From Abelmoschus esculentus (taxonomy: Eukaryota > Streptophyta > Magnoliopsida > Malvales > Malvaceae): a stretch of DNA of 64,000 nt. Under the pieces are notes generated by a model, which worked only from the letters and a program-made list of their open reading frames with translations, did no database searches and was not told the DNA's origin. Positions 59,600-64,000 of this stretch are shown piece by piece. Where the stretch lies: positions 2,478,001 through 2,542,000 of the forward strand of contig JAUCBN010000024.1 in assembly GCA_035048815.1 (NCBI GenBank), given 5' to 3'. Within the stretch, counting starts at the first letter, position 1. The number at the start of each line of letters is the position of its first letter. The position numbers were made by a program, and so were the translations under genes.

Positions 59600-62085
59600 C
59601 GTTTTTTTTTTCACTTATTATCGGTTAACTGATTTAAATAAAATATTATAAAAATCGGTTACAAAAGAACTCTCTTAATTTAATTACTCAAGTTATAATA
59701 TTAAGATTTTAATTCAAAATTTCACATATATAAAATTCAAATATATATCCTTACATTAACATTTAAATTTATATAAAATAAAATAATATAAACATTTTTA
59801 ACTATTAAATTAAATTTCGCATTTATTTTTAAATAAAATAAAAATATTTTATAAATGAGAGGGGAAGAATACACCGGAAACTCGAAGCTTTGTTTTCAAC
59901 CTCGGCTTTGTAAATAGCTGATGGCATGAGAGGATCCCAATGCACCTACGACTGGGTTTCATAAATATCAAGCACATGCCATCACGTAGGAAACCAGTGC
60001 CACGTGTTAACAAGGTCCAATTTAATACAACTTGCATCGAACATATTGATTTTAAAGTAAATTATTTTAGTTATTTTAATTATAAATTATAAATTTATAT
60101 TAATTATTTTAGTTATTTTATATTAATTATTAAATTATAAATTTGTTAATTATATTAATAAATTTATTAATTTTAGTTATTTTAATTATCATCGTTAAAA
60201 TTTTAAAGAAAGGATAATAAAAAGATAACGTGACAGTTGATAAAAAGTTATAGATTTATATATTTAATCTCTTTTATTTTTATATATTTTGTTAACTAAT
60301 ACGTTATTTTTCCGTCACATTTTCATTTAAGTTTTAATAACGGTGACTAAAATAGATTAATTAATTAATTTAATAATTTGATTGACGAGTTTAATCGTTT
60401 AATAATCAAAATAAATACGTTCATATAATTCGGTGATAACGTTGTTGTTTAGGGTGGAATATTATGGTTTTGTTATTTTACTATTATTCAAATGGTTATT
60501 TAATAAAAATGTCTAACTTTACAAATAAATTAATAAAGTAAAAATATTTTTATTATCAATAACCATGCGTTTCGTAAATTACATAAACAAATATTACGTT
60601 TTTGTAAAATTTGATTCGAATCAAAGTGAAAATATTTTATTCGTTTTGATTTGATTTAAAATTTTATAGATTCAAAAAAATTTTAAATAAAGTTCGAGTT
60701 ATAAAACCGAAATTCGAATAATTCAAAATCTTTAGGAATTAAAGGATTAATTTTTAAGTTTGAGATGAATCTCTCAATTTTTTATGATATATACACATTG
60801 ATATATAAAAATATAAAAAAATATTGCTACATCTGAAAAAACTATATATGCATATCTTATATGAATTAGAGAAAATCGTTTAAATTAGAATTAAATCATA
60901 TTATAACATGATAAATAATTACAATTAAATATTTATAGGAACTCAAAAATTCTACTTGACTCAAATTTTTTAAACTCAACTCAAAATATTTCAAATAAGA
61001 TTTAAGTTATAAAATATGACTCGTTAACTCAAACAACTAAAAAAAATTTAACTCAACTCTATTCGATCAAATACTCGCCCCTAATAAACCAATTCCCCGT
61101 ACACTGCCAAGTTAACATAGGCCTATCAGTTTTCCTACCCTGAATCTTAATATTAACTGTTATAGACGTTGCCCTTTGTATGGTGGGAGGACTCCTCCCC
61201 CGAGGCACAATTTAATATCGTACCCAATTTTCACCGGAAAAGCTAGGTAATGTAATAGATGAAAAAGCTAAACCCTAGACTGTCATATTGCCAGTTTTCA
61301 GGTCACAATAACGCTTCACCTACCATTTCCTAAAATTTCGTGGTTATGCCCTAGAATTGGGATGGTAGTAATAGTATTTCCATGTCTTCTACGTTATGAC
61401 TTTATCATGCCTGGAACAAGTCTAGGGTTAGGGTTCCAGTCTCCAGCAGCAGCAGCAGAAGAGAGACTACTCTCTTGGCACGTATATGTATATGTGCCAT
61501 GACAAGACATCTTTCTTTGCAGACAGAGTTTTCAACTGTAAACAACGTCTGGTCAAGACATAAATTTGGTTGAAAATTTCTCGATTGTTTCGGCCTCATT
61601 GGCCATTTTATACGTAGAACGTCTAGTCTGCATGCAGGATAACACTTACGGATACTATCAGATTGAGTCAAAGGCAGAACCCAAGTCACGACAGCAGTAA
61701 AGACAAGTTTCTCTAATGTCTGCACCTCCACAAACCCGTCCCCAACATCCCACAACCAGTGCCTTCGAATCTATTATCATGCATTTCGGATCTGTAGTTT
61801 GGTCAAGAAGCATCTTGGATTTGTTGCCATTTCAATGAATGTATCCTGTTTCTTGTAAACCCTTTACCTGTCTCGTAAACACATCAGTTGTTTATATTTC
61901 TTGTCCCAAAGAAGGGCCAAAGTAATTGCATTTGAACGTACAGAAAGTCCTAGTCATTTACCTAAAGTTTCCCATGGAAAAAGAAGAAGTTGGTAACCAT
62001 ATCCAGCTGGAAACAGATTTGTCTATAAAAGTTTAAATATTCAAACAATATATTGAAATGATTCTCATATATTTTATCCCTTAAA
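59600..62085. other. AT-rich intergenic DNA, no gene recognised
   Basis: Mostly AT-rich. 61380-61800 is compositionally gene-like with an open frame of 116 codons on the minus strand, but it matches no family I can name and has no supporting splice pattern. Confidence 0.35.
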
Positions 62086-62087
62086 CG

Positions 62088-62505
62088 TATTTTTTTATTA
62101 AAAAAATAAAAATTAAATTCTAACCCTAACCCTAATTTTTATATCTTAAATCATATATCCTAAAAATACATCTTACCCTAATTCCTTAAACTCTAATCGT
62201 AACCCTAAACTCACCATTTTAAAGTGGGTACCAATAAGGGTACAATAAAGAAGCATGCGATTTGCATCCCCATATAAATCAGTGCAAATCGTATGTCCCT
62301 TTATTATACCTCCTATAGTAGCCTTGCTTTGAAATAGTATGTTTAGAGTTTAGGGATTAGAGTTCAAGGTTAGGGTGTTATAATTAGGGTTTAAAAAATC
62401 AAGAGTATGATACATTTGTTATGGTATAAGATTTAGAGTTTAGGATATAAAAATTATAGTTAAAATCTAAATTTAATTTTTTTTTTATTTTTTTAAGATA
62501 AAACA
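62088..62505. repeat. Inverted repeat with telomere-like (CCCTAA / TTAGGG) arms
   Basis: The left arm (about 62088-62212) contains CTAACCCTAACCCTAATTTT and TACATCTTACCCTAATTC. The right arm (about 62340-62505) contains the complementary words (AGTTTAGGGATTAGAG, GGTTAGGGTGTTATAATT). The centre has a second inverted pair, GCATGCGATTTGCA and GTGCAAATCGTATG. It looks like an old fold-back MITE; the right arm resembles 57710-57830. Confidence 0.5.
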
Positions 62506-62509
62506 TAGA

Positions 62510-63790
62510 ATAAAGCATGATTAATAACAAGGGATTATTGTTCCACATAAATACAGTTAAATTACACCTAGAATTATACTGTTCGACCAAACTAAAGGTG
62601 TGAGTCTTAAATTAGAAAATAAAAATGCATGTTTATTTTATTTTCCAGTAATATTTAAATGATGACTGTCGTGACTAGATAAAGGAAGCCATTTCCATAT
62701 GTAACAAAATGTCATGACAAAACATGAAATGTAATAAATTGAAGTCATGTATCGGATCCAGGTACAGAAATAGCTGTAGGAACTGATCTCATCACCAACT
62801 AATGTCTAATCTTAATGTTATATGGTTTAAATGTATGGGAGTCAGCATGAGCCATTTAACTTCAATAATGGAAGGAATAATTATTATTTAAAAATTATAA
62901 ATTTAAATTTCAATAATATTAATATAATAATTACATAATTAATATTTAATAATTAAAAATATATTTTAAAATAAATATTACTGTCAGTATAACTGATTTA
63001 AAAGATTGTGTGGGAGATGACCAAATCCCTTCGTGATTTGTTTGTCGGTCAAAATCCTTTATAGCTTTGCCTTGTTTGATGGTGTTTGAGAATCCTGTCA
63101 ACACACTTTATAAGTAATTTGCGTTAATATTATTGATGTTCGAATCTATAATTTTTAAAAATAATAATCGTTTTTTTAATCACTGAAATCAGATGACTCG
63201 TGCTATGCTTATTATTATTTGTTCCGGTAATAGTAATTGAAATAAAACCCTACACCTTAAATTTAATTAGATGAATAGTAATATAATTTTTTGGTACAAT
63301 AAAATTAAATTCAACACATACAATTTACATAAAATACTGGGTCGGATAAAAGATTTTAAATGTAAGAAAAAAATACAATACATGGGCTCCCATTCATTTA
63401 AATATATGAGAAAATTTTGGGAATAATTCAATTTAACATAAAGATATTTTTAATTATATTTTAGATTTTAAATCAGTTTTTAAAGTGCACGTGGCAGAAT
63501 GTTATATACACATTATATTATTTTTAAAATTAAAAAATATTAAAAAATAAAGAATGCTACTTGCAGTTGATGTCTTCCTCTCAAATCATCATTTACAAGT
63601 GATATTTTATTATATATATTATAATTTTTTACTTATATTTTAAAATAAATTTTAAAAATTTTATATTTTAAATAAAACGTTTAAACACTTTATATATCTA
63701 ACGGAGTTCAAACATCTTATATATCTTGTATATATTACCACCCATGGCCCATATCAAATTGTGGGCATAACCAAATTATGGAGTTCATCC
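62510..63790. other. AT-rich intergenic DNA
   Basis: No frames or element ends recognised. A short direct repeat, CCATGTCAAATTCTGGGCATAACCAAAT-like, occurs twice at about 63750-63820 (GGGCATAACCAAAT). Confidence 0.4.
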
Positions 63791-64000
63791 CATGTCAAAT
63801 TCTGGGCATAACCAAATCCGACCCGCCTCTCTGCTGTCTCCCAAACATAAAACACTGGGTTAAACCCTGAACCCTCTCTGCTACCGTTTTTTTTTTCTCT
63901 CCAGAAATTCTCGATTGATTGTAGGGTTTGTCTGTTTTTCCTCTTTGATTTCCTAACTTGGGGTTAGAAGTTTATTTGTGCTTTGACAGTTTACGGACTT
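63790..64000 (+). other. Possible leader of a gene beyond the right edge
   Basis: Pyrimidine-rich, less AT-rich sequence (ACCCTGAACCCTCTCTGC, TTTTTTTTTCTCTCCAG, GATTGTAGGGTTTGTC) resembles plant 5' leaders. No ATG-led coding exon is visible before the window ends. Confidence 0.35.

Noticed and set aside
61405..61755. 116-codon minus-strand frame as a gene; its phrase GDGFVEV recalls AGPase
   Set aside because: Only a few residues match and the continuation does not. The resemblance to AGPase at 47.1 kb is chance-level.
1..64000. tRNA and rRNA genes
   Set aside because: No cloverleaf arms with the conserved GTTCRA box or rRNA core sequence were noticed; a dedicated scan was not possible.

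Overview
This is a nuclear fragment of a eudicot plant genome. It is AT-rich between genes, has multi-exon genes with GT-AG introns, and encodes plant-only families (BELL homeodomain, CrRLK1L kinase, plastid lysine and starch enzymes). The style of the dispersed repeats and of the long LTR suggests Malvaceae, perhaps cotton-like, but that is an impression and not a proof. No RNA genes, CRISPR arrays or prokaryotic features were seen.

Layout. 1-6.4 kb is repeat-rich. It holds a lone first exon of an RBM28-like RNA-binding protein with an in-frame stop, a retroelement-like stretch and a possible MITE. 6.7-9.1 kb is a BEL1-like homeodomain gene (+). 9.8-16.5 kb is a decayed DRD1/CHR35-type SNF2 remodeler (-) split by a retroelement (probable solo LTR), which itself contains a 2.6 kb satellite-bearing transposon. 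17.7-20.3 kb is a BUPS-like CrRLK1L receptor kinase (-). 21.35-23.1 kb is a RING-H2 protein (-). 24-27.4 kb holds transposon debris. 27.5-28.0 kb is a short group-S1 bZIP gene (-) with the conserved sucrose-control uORF. 31.3-31.9 kb is the 3' end of a SEC14/SFH gene without its lipid-binding part. 33.1-36.1 kb is plastid diaminopimelate decarboxylase (+), followed by a broken small membrane-protein gene (-) and ribosomal protein eS25 (+, 37.5-38.5 kb). 39.7-45.3 kb is a cluster of three TIR transposons, each with a perfect 9-bp target duplication; the third is a longer relative of the satellite-bearing element at 11.7 kb. 46.3-49.4 kb is the AGPase large subunit (+), 51.0-52.1 kb is RER1 (+), and 53.6-55.5 kb is a CIB/HBI1-type bHLH factor (-). 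55.5-64 kb is AT-rich, with repeats and no convincing gene; the last 200 bases look like a leader of a gene beyond the window.

The genes are independent units and not a pathway cluster. Two make plastid enzymes (lysine, starch), three make transcription factors, and the rest serve signalling, translation, ER retrieval and ubiquitination. The most unusual content is the transposon layer: two non-autonomous Mutator-like elements (GGGT termini, 9-bp target duplications) carry a 187-bp satellite built of inverted motifs, in about 6 and about 13 copies. Four gene relics (RBM28-like, DRD1-like, SFH-like and a small membrane protein) show repeated gene fragmentation around them.
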